A DNA stretch of 8,948 nucleotides from Bdellovibrionota bacterium (GTDB taxonomy: Bacteria; Bdellovibrionota; Bacteriovoracia; Bacteriovoracales; Bacteriovoracaceae): NCBI GenBank assembly GCA_030836365.1, contig JAURQB010000035.1:1-8948 (forward strand). The letters run 5' to 3'. The notes below the pieces were generated by a model that saw only the letters and a list, made by a program, of their open reading frames with translations, made no database searches and had not been told where the DNA came from. Made by a program: the position numbers and the translations under genes. Of the stretch, positions 1 through 7,008 are shown piece after piece (the stretch's first letter is position 1; every line of letters begins with the position of its first letter).

Positions 1-1209
1 TACATCAAAGACGTGGCCAAAGAGATGACCATTAAAGCAGGGCAAAAATGTACCGCCATTAGACGGGCGATAGTTCCGGAAAATTTAATGGAAGATGTTA
101 GAGATGCTCTTATCAAACGCCTAAAAGGTGTGACGATTGGAGACCCGCAAGTGGACGGAGTAAGAATGGGCGCTCTTGCGGGTATGGATCAACTCCAAGA
201 CGTGAAGGCCAAAGTTGAGATGTTGAAAGGTTGTTGTGAGCTTGTTATGGGCGGAGATGATTTCGAAGTCATTGGTGCTAACAAAAATAAGGGGGCGTTT
301 ATGATGCCTCATTTATTCACTTGTTCAAAAGGCTTATCGGCAACAACGCCTCACGAGATAGAAGCATTCGGGCCTGTTAGCACCCTTATTAGTTACAAAA
401 ATACAGATGAGGCAATTGAGCTTGTCAAAAAAGGGCGAGGTAGTCTCGTTGGTTCAGTGATGACTAATCATGATGCGTTTGCAACAGATCTTGTTTTAGG
501 GGTTGCTTCTCATCACGGCCGTTTTGTTGTTCACAACCGTCGTTGCTACAAAGAATCAACGGGGCATGGCTCACCGATGCCGGCACTCGTTCACGGAGGC
601 CCTGGCCGCGCTGGAGGGGGCGAAGAAATGGGAGGGGTTCGCGGTGTCTTTCACTATATGCAACGAACGGCAATTCAAGGCCATCCAACGACATTGACAA
701 AAATTACTCAAGTATATCAACCTGGAGCAGATCAACCAGAGGATCGCATTCATCCATTTCGAAAGCATTTTGATGAGCTTGAAATTGGTGAAACTTTAAC
801 GACTCATAAGAGAACCGTGACAGAAGCAGATATTGTTAATTTTGCTAATATTAGTGGTGATAACTTTTACGCGCATATGGATGAAACAAGCCTTGAGGGA
901 ACCTTATTTGAAAAGCGTGTTGCTCATGGATATTTCGTTATGAGTGCGGCCGCCGGGCTTTTTGTCGACCCCAAAAAAGGCCCCGTGTTAGCGAACTACG
1001 GTGTTGATGAATTTCGCTTTTTAAAGCCTGTTTATGTCGGTGCAACAATTGGGGTTCGCTTAACTGTTAAAGAAAAAATACAGCAAGAAAAGCGCGGTGA
1101 TGACGATATTTTTAAAGGTATAGTAAAATGGCAGGTGGATGTTTTTGATGAAGTTGGTGAGTCTTGTGCGCTTGGAACTATCTTAACTCTTGTTGCAAAT
1201 AAAGTTTAA
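1..1209 (+). CDS. paaZ: PaaZ, bifunctional oxepin-CoA hydrolase / 3-oxo-5,6-dehydrosuberyl-CoA semialdehyde dehydrogenase (5'-truncated)
   Basis: This cytoplasmic enzyme of aerobic phenylacetyl-CoA catabolism opens the oxepin-CoA ring with a C-terminal MaoC-like hydratase and oxidises the resulting aldehyde with an N-terminal aldehyde dehydrogenase (NADP+-dependent in the known enzyme). The frame is open from base 1, so the GTG at 13 is not the start; 402 residues are visible. The ALDH catalytic cysteine is in GQKCTA (Cys17 of the visible part). In E. coli PaaZ (681 aa) it is about Cys295, so some 278 residues are missing to the left and the full protein would be about 680 aa. The MaoC-like domain starts near visible residue 250 and keeps the dyad in SGDNFYAH (Asp287 and His292), matching the Asp/His pair five apart in E. 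coli PaaZ. The ALDH general-base Glu lies outside the window. Base composition is less AT-rich than the next gene. The family call is firm. Confidence 0.95.
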   Translation, partial: YIKDVAKEMTIKAGQKCTAIRRAIVPENLMEDVRDALIKRLKGVTIGDPQVDGVRMGALAGMDQLQDVKAKVEMLKGCCELVMGGDDFEVIGANKNKGAFMMPHLFTCSKGLSATTPHEIEAFGPVSTLISYKNTDEAIELVKKGRGSLVGSVMTNHDAFATDLVLGVASHHGRFVVHNRRCYKESTGHGSPMPALVHGGPGRAGGGEEMGGVRGVFHYMQRTAIQGHPTTLTKITQVYQPGADQPEDRIHPFRKHFDELEIGETLTTHKRTVTEADIVNFANISGDNFYAHMDETSLEGTLFEKRVAHGYFVMSAAAGLFVDPKKGPVLANYGVDEFRFLKPVYVGATIGVRLTVKEKIQQEKRGDDDIFKGIVKWQVDVFDEVGESCALGTILTLVANKV

Positions 1210-1255
1210 TTTGGTTAGAGGTTGTAAATATCTCTTATCAGTTTAAAATATTTCT

Positions 1256-2857
1256 ATGCTCAAAAGAAAACTCATATATTCTTGGGATTATATTGCGTTA
1301 TTTATAGCACTAATTTCCTCTTGTTATAGCTTTATATATTATTTTAATCCCTTCTTTTCTACGAATGATGATACTTCAATGTTATGGAAAGTAGAAGGGC
1401 TCGGAGACCATTTAGGCAGAGTTAATACTGATATAATTTTTCAAAGTAATATTTTAGGAATTCTATATGATCTTATACCAGATAATTTTGGGGTCTACGG
1501 TTATGCTAATTTCATTGTAGCTGGGATTATAGTACTTTTATTTTGTTTTTATTTAAAAATTAAAACAAAACAATCGACATGGTTGATTGTGCTTATCTCT
1601 TTTGTCTTTCTTTTTTTATACCTTAGTCATTTGCAGTTCTCAGTAACCAGTTCAGTTTATTTTGGTATTTTTTATCTTCTCAATTCGTATCAAAAGAATA
1701 ACAAAAAGATTTGGATTATTTCCTATCTCTTTTTATTGTTGGCTATTTTCGTTAGAGATTTTTTTATTGCTTATTTCATTATCTTATTTTTTATTTTAAA
1801 TTTTGATTTTAAAAAAGACAAAATTATAAACGCGGTTATTGTTTGTACTCTTATTAGCTTTTCATTCCTTTTTAAAAAGAATTACATAAAAGATAATTCT
1901 ATTGCGCGAGGGTTTGTTCAAACACAAGAAAAGCGACTTCGACTTTTAGATTTTAAGTGTGCTGAGCACCTTGAGAAAAATTACCACAACATAGAGAAAA
2001 TGAAACTATCGTTTAATGATATTGTCTTATTTAAACATTGGTTCCAAGCAAGTAATAAAATTCGAAAAATAATAAGGTCGGAAGAAGTAATTTCTCATTG
2101 TGAGAAAATATCATTTGATGAAAAAATTGAGAATGGTTTATTTTGGTTAAAAGAGGCTTTTAGTTTAAAAATAATTTTTTTGAGTTTATTTTTAATTTTT
2201 ACATCCTTCTCTCAGAATCTTTTTTCCCGAAGAAGAGTCTTATTATCTTTATCAATTTTTTCTAGTTTTTTTATTTTTGGATTTTTAGGAAGACCTCCCC
2301 AAACCAGAGTATTCTTATCTGTACTCACATTATTTTCTTTAATTAATTTTGTTGATTTAAAAAAGAATGTAAAAAATAATACGATTGTTATTATCTTGTT
2401 AACTGGTGTATTCTCACAGTTGATTTACCCTCAATTAAAATTGTATCGATGGAGAAAAAATAATTATGCGACTGAGTTCGAGGTTATTAATAAATCTATC
2501 TCAAGTAATCCAAATGCGAAGATTTGGTGGTGGGCGTATGGAGGAAACTATGTTGAGTGGATGTATCCGATTGTAAAAAACGACTTAAATAAAGATTTGC
2601 AATTATACAATTTAAACCATGATTGGGGAGATCGAGATGACCCTGATTTCACAAAAACGCCAAAGTATTTTGAAGAGGGTTTCACAAGTACAGTTGGGGT
2701 CAGCATCCTTTTTTACGACTATATCTATGAAGAGAGAGGTCACTGGTTTAATACCTACTGTAAAGAGCACTATGGCAAAGATCTAAAAACCAAAGTGTAC
2801 GAAAACAAAGAAAATGAACAGAGTAAATTAGTTGTCGTTAACATGTCATGTATATAA
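1256..2857 (+). CDS. Polytopic membrane protein, possibly GT-C-type glycosyltransferase
   Basis: I do not recognise a named family. The 533-aa protein has roughly ten hydrophobic segments: about residues 11-31, 82-100, 108-126, 128-144, 152-182 (long, perhaps two), 190-207, 303-320, 328-345, 351-367 and 376-393. A charged loop covers about 208-300, and a hydrophilic C-terminal domain (about 395-533) is rich in Trp, Tyr and Asp. An NDD acidic motif (residues 37-39) follows the first segment, where GT-C lipid-linked sugar transferases carry catalytic acidic residues; a soluble C-terminal domain also fits that architecture. This functional guess is inference; a Wzy- or ligase-like role is equally possible. 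The ATG at 1256 lies 46 bp after paaZ and has no clear Shine-Dalgarno site, so expression may be low or the start uncertain. The gene is much more AT-rich than paaZ, suggesting separate ancestry. Confidence 0.75.
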   Translation: MLKRKLIYSWDYIALFIALISSCYSFIYYFNPFFSTNDDTSMLWKVEGLGDHLGRVNTDIIFQSNILGILYDLIPDNFGVYGYANFIVAGIIVLLFCFYLKIKTKQSTWLIVLISFVFLFLYLSHLQFSVTSSVYFGIFYLLNSYQKNNKKIWIISYLFLLLAIFVRDFFIAYFIILFFILNFDFKKDKIINAVIVCTLISFSFLFKKNYIKDNSIARGFVQTQEKRLRLLDFKCAEHLEKNYHNIEKMKLSFNDIVLFKHWFQASNKIRKIIRSEEVISHCEKISFDEKIENGLFWLKEAFSLKIIFLSLFLIFTSFSQNLFSRRRVLLSLSIFSSFFIFGFLGRPPQTRVFLSVLTLFSLINFVDLKKNVKNNTIVIILLTGVFSQLIYPQLKLYRWRKNNYATEFEVINKSISSNPNAKIWWWAYGGNYVEWMYPIVKNDLNKDLQLYNLNHDWGDRDDPDFTKTPKYFEEGFTSTVGVSILFYDYIYEERGHWFNTYCKEHYGKDLKTKVYENKENEQSKLVVVNMSCI

Positions 2858-2873
2858 GACTCCAAGTCGTTGA

Positions 2874-2906
2874 AAATTAGTCAAAGCTTCAAATTTTAAC
2901 TAATTT
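2874..2906 (+). terminator. Weak candidate hairpin after the membrane-protein gene
   Basis: A perfect 8-bp inverted repeat, AAATTAGT (2874-2881) and ACTAATTT (2899-2906), begins 16 bases after the stop codon at 2857. The loop is 17 nt. A T-rich stretch (CTTTTTTAC) follows about ten bases downstream rather than immediately. The stem is almost all A/T, so a rho-independent terminator is only a possibility. Confidence 0.25.
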
Positions 2907-2960
2907 GAATATGTAACTTTTTTACTTCAGTAGTATCAAATTACATCTGGTTGTATATGA

Positions 2961-3905
2961 ATGAGAAACATTCAGGCTAGACTTATGAGAAAACTATTTT
3001 TTATATTTTTTATTTCGTTATACAGTTCCGTTTTTGCTTCCCTTGGGCCATTTCCGTGCGGGCACATCATTTCATCTGCCTCAATTGGGGCCAAAATCTT
3101 TGTTCCCTCAAATGCTCAAGTTGCCGCTCATAACGCTATTACGACCGATCTATATCATGGCATTGTTGTAAGAGGAGAGAGATTTTCCGCCGATAATAAT
3201 AGAAATCCAATTTTTAAAGTCGTCGTCAGAAACCCGAGAACAGGTAGGTATCGAAATGCTCTTTTTAAGCCTCGCACACCGGGGGACGGGCATGGTTGGA
3301 ATAATGTGACTCTAGAGTATGTCGCTTACGAGCTTGCTTATAAATTAGGAATTGATTTTGTCCCACCTGCTGCATATCGAAAGCGCTCTAATGGAAATCC
3401 AATCGAAATTAACGGCCACATCTTTGAAGAAGGAGCGCTGCTTTACTTTGTCCCGGAGTCTCAATCAATCAGGGGAGTTGCTAGAGATAATTGGGAGAGT
3501 CGAAGTGATTACTCACGGCTTGATCAAGATTTATTTATTAGTGATGCGAGAGTTTTAGATGTGCTTTTACAAAACCCAGACCGACACATAAATAATTACA
3601 TGCACGGACGCCATTGGGTGGACGGGCGCTGGAGTCCATTTTTAATTGATCATGGAGCAAGTAAGCCAGAGTTCAATATTAGTGTTGAAACGCGAACTGC
3701 ATTTGGAGATAGCAGAGTTTCAAAATTTAGGCTATCCACATATAAACATTTAAAATCGTTATCTGCTCAGCAACTTCTGATGCATCAAGAATTTTTATCG
3801 ACTCGTGATATTTACGAGATCTTAGTTCGACGAAATAAACTAGTTGAAGAGATTGATCTGCTCATTCAAAAAAATGGTGCAAGTAAAGTTTTGTTTAACC
3901 AATAA
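2961..3905 (+). CDS. Predicted secreted kinase-like protein (HipA/PI4K/FAM20 superfamily signature)
   Basis: The 314-aa protein has a signal peptide: MRKLFFIFF from Met9, a hydrophobic core, and a likely signal peptidase I site VFA|S after residue 26. The mature part carries an atypical-kinase pattern. There is a lysine in ALFKP (Lys103), a glutamate in the helix-like LEYVAYELAYKLG (Glu119) followed by FVPPA, a catalytic loop PDRHINN (Asp207, His209, Asn212), and a metal-binding LIDHG (Asp230). The DRHxxN then D-x-G order and the FKP...E...VPP block are known from PI3/PI4-kinase-like, HipA-like and FAM20-type kinases. Phosphotransfer activity and target are inference. Export implies periplasmic, surface or extracellular action. 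ATG 2961 and ATG 2985 are both possible starts; 2985 gives a more ordinary signal peptide, and neither has a strong Shine-Dalgarno site. The gene stands alone, 103 bp after the membrane-protein gene. A non-catalytic relative cannot be excluded. Confidence 0.8.
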   Translation: MRNIQARLMRKLFFIFFISLYSSVFASLGPFPCGHIISSASIGAKIFVPSNAQVAAHNAITTDLYHGIVVRGERFSADNNRNPIFKVVVRNPRTGRYRNALFKPRTPGDGHGWNNVTLEYVAYELAYKLGIDFVPPAAYRKRSNGNPIEINGHIFEEGALLYFVPESQSIRGVARDNWESRSDYSRLDQDLFISDARVLDVLLQNPDRHINNYMHGRHWVDGRWSPFLIDHGASKPEFNISVETRTAFGDSRVSKFRLSTYKHLKSLSAQQLLMHQEFLSTRDIYEILVRRNKLVEEIDLLIQKNGASKVLFNQ

Positions 3906-3917
3906 TTGCTAAATACT

Positions 3918-3923
3918 TATAAT
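3918..3923 (+). promoter_or_regulatory. Possible sigma-70-type -10 element (TATAAT)
   Basis: A perfect TATAAT lies just past the kinase-like gene. The best hexamer at normal spacing, around 3894-3899 (TTTAAC), matches TTGACA poorly. If used, transcription would start near 3930, immediately before the 17-bp palindrome, which would then sit in an operator position. In an AT-rich genome this match alone is weak. Confidence 0.3.
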
Positions 3924-3933
3924 AAATTGTCAG

Positions 3934-3950
3934 TGTCTAAACTTTAGACA
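3934..3950. promoter_or_regulatory. Perfect 17-bp palindrome, candidate regulator binding site
   Basis: TGTCTAAA-C-TTTAGACA is a perfect inverted repeat with 8-bp arms around one central base (3942). Such tight symmetry without a T tract suits a dimeric DNA-binding protein better than a terminator hairpin. Its centre lies about 75 bp upstream of the start expected from the sigma-54-type promoter at 3992-4007, a reasonable distance for an enhancer-binding protein. It also lies just downstream of a TATAAT, so it could instead be a repressor operator. No matching regulator gene is visible in the window. Confidence 0.6.
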
Positions 3951-3991
3951 ACCGTTACCCACGATAAATCACAGAAAATACGTATTTATTC

Positions 3992-4007
3992 TGGCATAAG
4001 TATTGCT
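3992..4007 (+). promoter_or_regulatory. Candidate sigma-54 (RpoN) -24/-12 promoter
   Basis: TGGCATAAGTATTGCT, preceded by C, fits the sigma-54 consensus YTGGCACGRNNNTTGCW. The invariant GG (3993-3994) and GC (4005-4006) have exactly the required spacing, and TGGCA and TTGCW match in full; only the C and G at consensus positions 7 and 8 differ. Transcription should start about 12 bp after the GC, near 4018. That gives a leader of about 50 nt before the ATG at 4069, whose Shine-Dalgarno site is strong. The perfect palindrome at 3934-3950 provides a possible activator site. Whether the genome has rpoN cannot be seen here. Confidence 0.6.
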
Positions 4008-4056
4008 CCTCTTAAGACATTATCATTTTTTTAGATTTTGACCGATGAATTTTTAT

Positions 4057-4061
4057 GGGAG
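4057..4061 (+). promoter_or_regulatory. Ribosome binding site (GGGAG) that fixes the start at 4069
   Basis: GGGAG ends 7 nt before the ATG at 4069, the best-placed Shine-Dalgarno site in the accessory block. It shows that translation is meant to begin at 4069 although that frame meets TGA after only seven codons. This supports one broken gene rather than a separate gene starting at the GTG at 4305. Confidence 0.7.
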
Positions 4062-4068
4062 ATCAAAA

Positions 4069-4733
4069 ATGAAAGGTATTAAGTTTTTCTGACAGTTTTA
4101 TGTACGGCCTATGGCGTTTCCATATCATGCGCTTCAGGTTTTGAGACCCTTGAAATTTCAACTCAAAATCCTGCTACTACATGCTTTATCTATGATAAAA
4201 AAGACAAAAATTTTATTCAATCTTACTTTATTAAAAATATAAATAATCAAACGTTTGATGGTAAAACTTATCGAAAGTTTAAAAATAAATATCTAAAAAA
4301 TATTGTGGAAATTAGTAAAATACACCAAAGAAAACGAGACTCTAAAATAGTTCTAGAGAATAAAGATTTCATTATGAAGTATTTTGCTCCTTATGTTCAG
4401 GCAGAGTTAAATTTAGCTAGACCCTTTAAAAATTATGAAGACCTTCTTGTTCAAGTTAATACAATGGACTGGCAAAAGTCAGAATTAAAAACCTCTGATT
4501 TAAAGAGCTGTACTCCAGATATGGTTTCGGTCATAAGCCCTGAAACCCCCTCTGAGGTAGGAGAGAGAGGTTCAAGTCGTCGCCGCTCTCGAGGATTAGT
4601 GGGGGCGGAGTATGGTACGATACTACCGGGACCTGAAATAGATACTTCGATGCGCAGGTATGTACCAATGCCACCGAAGATTGAAAGACCTGTTAGACCA
4701 TTCCAGCCTTCCTCTACTTCTTCTTCTGAATAA
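4069..4733 (+). pseudogene. Secreted protein of unknown function, interrupted by a -1 frameshift after codon 6
   Basis: From ATG 4069 the frame reads MKGIKFF and stops at TGA 4090-4092. The -1 frame is open from 4083 to the TAA at 4731 and contributes LTVLCTAYGVSISCASG, completing a typical signal peptide (basic n-region, hydrophobic core, SCA|S cleavage site). One extra T in the T5 run at 4084-4088 would restore a 221-aa protein. The two frames overlap only in 4083-4089, so the shift must lie there. No ATG, GTG or TTG opens the second frame before GTG 4305, which would lack both signal peptide and ribosome site. The mature protein would have a Lys/Asn-rich first half, two cysteines (about residues 39 and 148) that could pair, an Arg-rich patch near 170-175, and a Pro/Ser-rich tail ending in a serine run. 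No family is recognised. The cause may be a real mutation, a sequencing or assembly error, or recoding at the T run. Confidence 0.75.
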
Positions 4734-4744
4734 TAGAAAGAATT

Positions 4745-4773
4745 TTAAAAAAGATATTTGGTTGATTTTTTAA
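4745..4773. terminator. Weak A/T inverted repeat between convergent genes
   Basis: TTAAAAAA (4745-4752) and TTTTTTAA (4766-4773) form a perfect 8-bp inverted repeat with a 13-nt loop. It lies between the end of the frameshifted gene and the end of acs, covering the acs stop codon. A bidirectional terminator would be expected here, but a stem with no G/C pairs is unstable, so this is tentative. Confidence 0.25.
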
Positions 4774-6656
4774 TCTTTTATTAATTCCTCGACAATCTCA
4801 GGATTTAATAGGGTTGACGTATCACCCAAATTCGCAAGATCTCCTTCTGCAACTTTTCTGAGAATTCTTCGCATAATTTTTCCAGACCTAGTTTTAGGAA
4901 GTCCACTCACTACCTTAATTTTCTCCGGCTTAGCAATTGAACCAATCATTTTGGTGACAACGGTGTTTAATTCTTGATGAAAATTTTCCTGAATAGAGTC
5001 CATAGAGGTCGGAATAATAAAAGCAAAAATACCTTGTCCTTTTATTGGGTGATTGTATCCAATAACGGCACTCTCAACCACGTGCTCATGGGTATTAATG
5101 GCGTCTTCAACCTCCGCCGTTCCAATTCGGTGGCCGCTAACATTTATGACATCATCAACACGGCCAGTAATGCGAATCATTCCGCTCTCCTCTCGTTTTG
5201 CGCCATCTCCAGTAAAGTAATAACCTGGGTAAGTGCTAAAGTAGGTTTCTTTATATCGGTTGTGATCGGCATAAATCGTTCTTGCAATTCCAGGCCATGG
5301 ATGCTTGATACATAAATTTCCTTCGGCCTTAGGTTGCACAATTTCTTTTCCCTCGGCATCCATCAAGACGGGAAAGATTCCTGGTAGCGGATAGGTCGCG
5401 TAACACGGTTTTGTCTCAGTGATACCGGCAAGTGGCGAGATCATGATGCCACCTGTTTCCGTTTGCCACCAAGTATCAACAATGGGGCATTTTTCTTTGC
5501 CAATATTTTTGTGATACCATTCCCAAGCCTCTTCATTAATGGGCTCGCCAACGCTGCCTAAAACTTTTAAGCTCTCAAGTGAATAAGGGGTAACATAATC
5601 TAAACCTTTTGCCTCCAAGGCCCTGATGGCCGTTGGTGCCGTGTAGAAGTGAGTGACTTTTAGTTGGTCAACAATTTGCCAAAACCTACCTGCATCAGGC
5701 CAAGTCGGGACACCTTCAAACATAACAGTTGTGGCACCGTTTAGGAGTGGGCCATAAGTGATATAAGTGTGGCCCGTTATCCATCCAATGTCGGCCGTGC
5801 ACCAATACACATCATTTTCTTCAACTTGAAAAACATTTCTAAAAGTGTGGTATGCATAGGTCATATAGCCACCTGTCGTGTGCAAGAGACCTTTTGGTTT
5901 TCCCGTTGATCCAGAAGTGTAAAGAATAAAAAGTGGGTCCTCAGATTGTTGAGTTTCAGCAGGGCAATCGGTTGATGCTTTTTGGTTTTCAGTCTCAAAC
6001 CAATAATCACGTCCATCTTTCATCATCACATTTTCAGGCGCAGATTTTTGAACGATGACCGAGCTAATGCTCGGGCAACTTTCCAAAGCTTCGTCGGCCA
6101 CGTTTTTTAGTGGGATGAGTTTGTCTCCTCTTAGGCCCCAATCATTGGTGATTAAAACTTTGGCCTCACAGTCGTTAATTCGGTCGGCCAAGGCCTTTGC
6201 TGAAAAGCCGCCAAAGACAACAGAGTGTACTGCCCCAATGCGAGCACAGGCCAAAACACCAATCATAAGCTCTGGAGTCATGCCCATATAAAAACAAACG
6301 CGGTCACCTTTTTCGACTCCATGGTTTTTGAGCATGTTGGCAAACTGGGAAACTCGTTGGTGAAGTTGAATGTAGCTAATATGTTCTGGCGCTTTTTTTG
6401 GATCATTATGAACATAGATAAGAGCAGTTTTTTCACCTCGTGTCTCCAAGTGGCGGTCAAGGCAGTTATAGGATAGATTGGTTTCGGCCCCATCAAACCA
6501 TGTCACACTAGTCGTCGTAAAATCACCTGAGTGAGCACTATCCCATTTTTTAAACCACTCTAAATTACTTGCAATGCTCTCCCAATATTTCACTAGATTT
6601 GCTTTGGATTGCTCATATTGACTTAGGTAGTCGTCAAAAGATTGGATTTTGTTCAT
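4770..6656 (-). CDS. acs: Acetyl-CoA synthetase (AMP-forming)
   Basis: This cytosolic enzyme activates acetate with ATP and CoA to acetyl-CoA through an acetyl-AMP intermediate. Hallmarks numbered from the chosen start are: the P-loop YTSGSTGKPKG (246-256), DTWWQTETGG (394-403) with the Trp at about 397 that restricts the pocket to acetate in known Acs, YYFTGD (479-484), the hinge region GRVDDVINVSGHR (498-510), and the C-terminal PKTRSGKIMRR whose Lys593 corresponds to the acetylation-regulated Lys609 of Salmonella Acs. The start at 6656 (MNKIQSF) is chosen because GAGG lies 8 nt upstream; the frame also extends 33 codons further, but those residues do not resemble Acs. The product is 628 aa, slightly shorter than the usual 650 or so. 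The gene converges on the frameshifted gene and diverges from fliA. Confidence 0.97.
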   Translation of the reverse strand: MNKIQSFDDYLSQYEQSKANLVKYWESIASNLEWFKKWDSAHSGDFTTTSVTWFDGAETNLSYNCLDRHLETRGEKTALIYVHNDPKKAPEHISYIQLHQRVSQFANMLKNHGVEKGDRVCFYMGMTPELMIGVLACARIGAVHSVVFGGFSAKALADRINDCEAKVLITNDWGLRGDKLIPLKNVADEALESCPSISSVIVQKSAPENVMMKDGRDYWFETENQKASTDCPAETQQSEDPLFILYTSGSTGKPKGLLHTTGGYMTYAYHTFRNVFQVEENDVYWCTADIGWITGHTYITYGPLLNGATTVMFEGVPTWPDAGRFWQIVDQLKVTHFYTAPTAIRALEAKGLDYVTPYSLESLKVLGSVGEPINEEAWEWYHKNIGKEKCPIVDTWWQTETGGIMISPLAGITETKPCYATYPLPGIFPVLMDAEGKEIVQPKAEGNLCIKHPWPGIARTIYADHNRYKETYFSTYPGYYFTGDGAKREESGMIRITGRVDDVINVSGHRIGTAEVEDAINTHEHVVESAVIGYNHPIKGQGIFAFIIPTSMDSIQENFHQELNTVVTKMIGSIAKPEKIKVVSGLPKTRSGKIMRRILRKVAEGDLANLGDTSTLLNPEIVEELIKD

Positions 6657-6664
6657 GATATATA

Positions 6665-6668
6665 CCTC
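6665..6668 (-). promoter_or_regulatory. acs ribosome binding site (GAGG)
   Basis: On the minus strand GAGG stands 8 nt before the ATG at 6656. It decides the acs start against an in-frame extension to 6755 that has no Acs-like sequence. Confidence 0.6.
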
Positions 6669-6991
6669 GGTGATAAATAAATTTTCCTGATATGCTAATA
6701 GAAGTAGTAGGGGGTGACAAATTTTGTTGTCGCTGCCAATTTTATAAAAAAGCATTCTCTAGAAAAAAATAAATTTAAAGAAAGTTGTTTAAAAATAATA
6801 AGTTATATTTGATTTACTTCTTAATTAGTCAATATTTTCTATTTTTAATTTTAGGATGCCAGGTATCTAATTTATTCTTGAATGAATTACTCAAGCTTTT
6901 GAGTGATACTCCGAAAGGCAACAAGAAGTCGAATTTGATTCGAAAGTTCGTGGCCCAAGGATGTTTTAGGGGACATAAAATTTTTTGAGGG

Positions 6992-7008
6992 GTGAAGAAA
7001 TTCATCAC
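6992..7008. repeat. Imperfect 17-bp inverted repeat upstream of fliA
   Basis: GTGAAGAA-A-TTCATCAC has 8-bp arms with one mismatch around a single central base. It lies 16 bases before the fliA Shine-Dalgarno site and is followed by the T-rich stretch TCTATTCTTTTTG. It could be an operator for a dimeric regulator, or a weak hairpin ending upstream transcription; the tiny loop argues against the latter. Confidence 0.35.

Noticed and set aside
464..773. Overlapping frames on both strands within paaZ
   Set aside because: They are shadows of the strongly supported PaaZ frame and encode no recognisable domains or export signals.
13..1209. paaZ as a complete 398-aa gene starting at GTG 13
   Set aside because: The frame is open to base 1, and the ALDH catalytic Cys appears only 17 residues in; the family needs about 278 more residues upstream.
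3934..3950. Palindrome as a rho-independent terminator of the kinase-like gene
   Set aside because: The symmetry leaves a one-base loop, the stem is AT-rich, and no T tract follows.
3938..3967. Sigma-28 (FliA) promoter: TAAACTTT followed by CACGATAA
   Set aside because: Both halves partly match TAAAGTTT and GCCGATAA, but the gap is 14 bp instead of about 11, and the first half is just the core of the palindrome.
4305..4733. Separate 142-aa gene starting at GTG 4305
   Set aside because: There is no ribosome site at 4305, and the same frame is open back to 4083, where it completes a signal peptide begun at ATG 4069. One frameshifted gene explains the data better.
6657..6755. 33-codon N-terminal extension of acs
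   Set aside because: The added residues are unlike Acs, and a good GAGG precedes the internal ATG at 6656.
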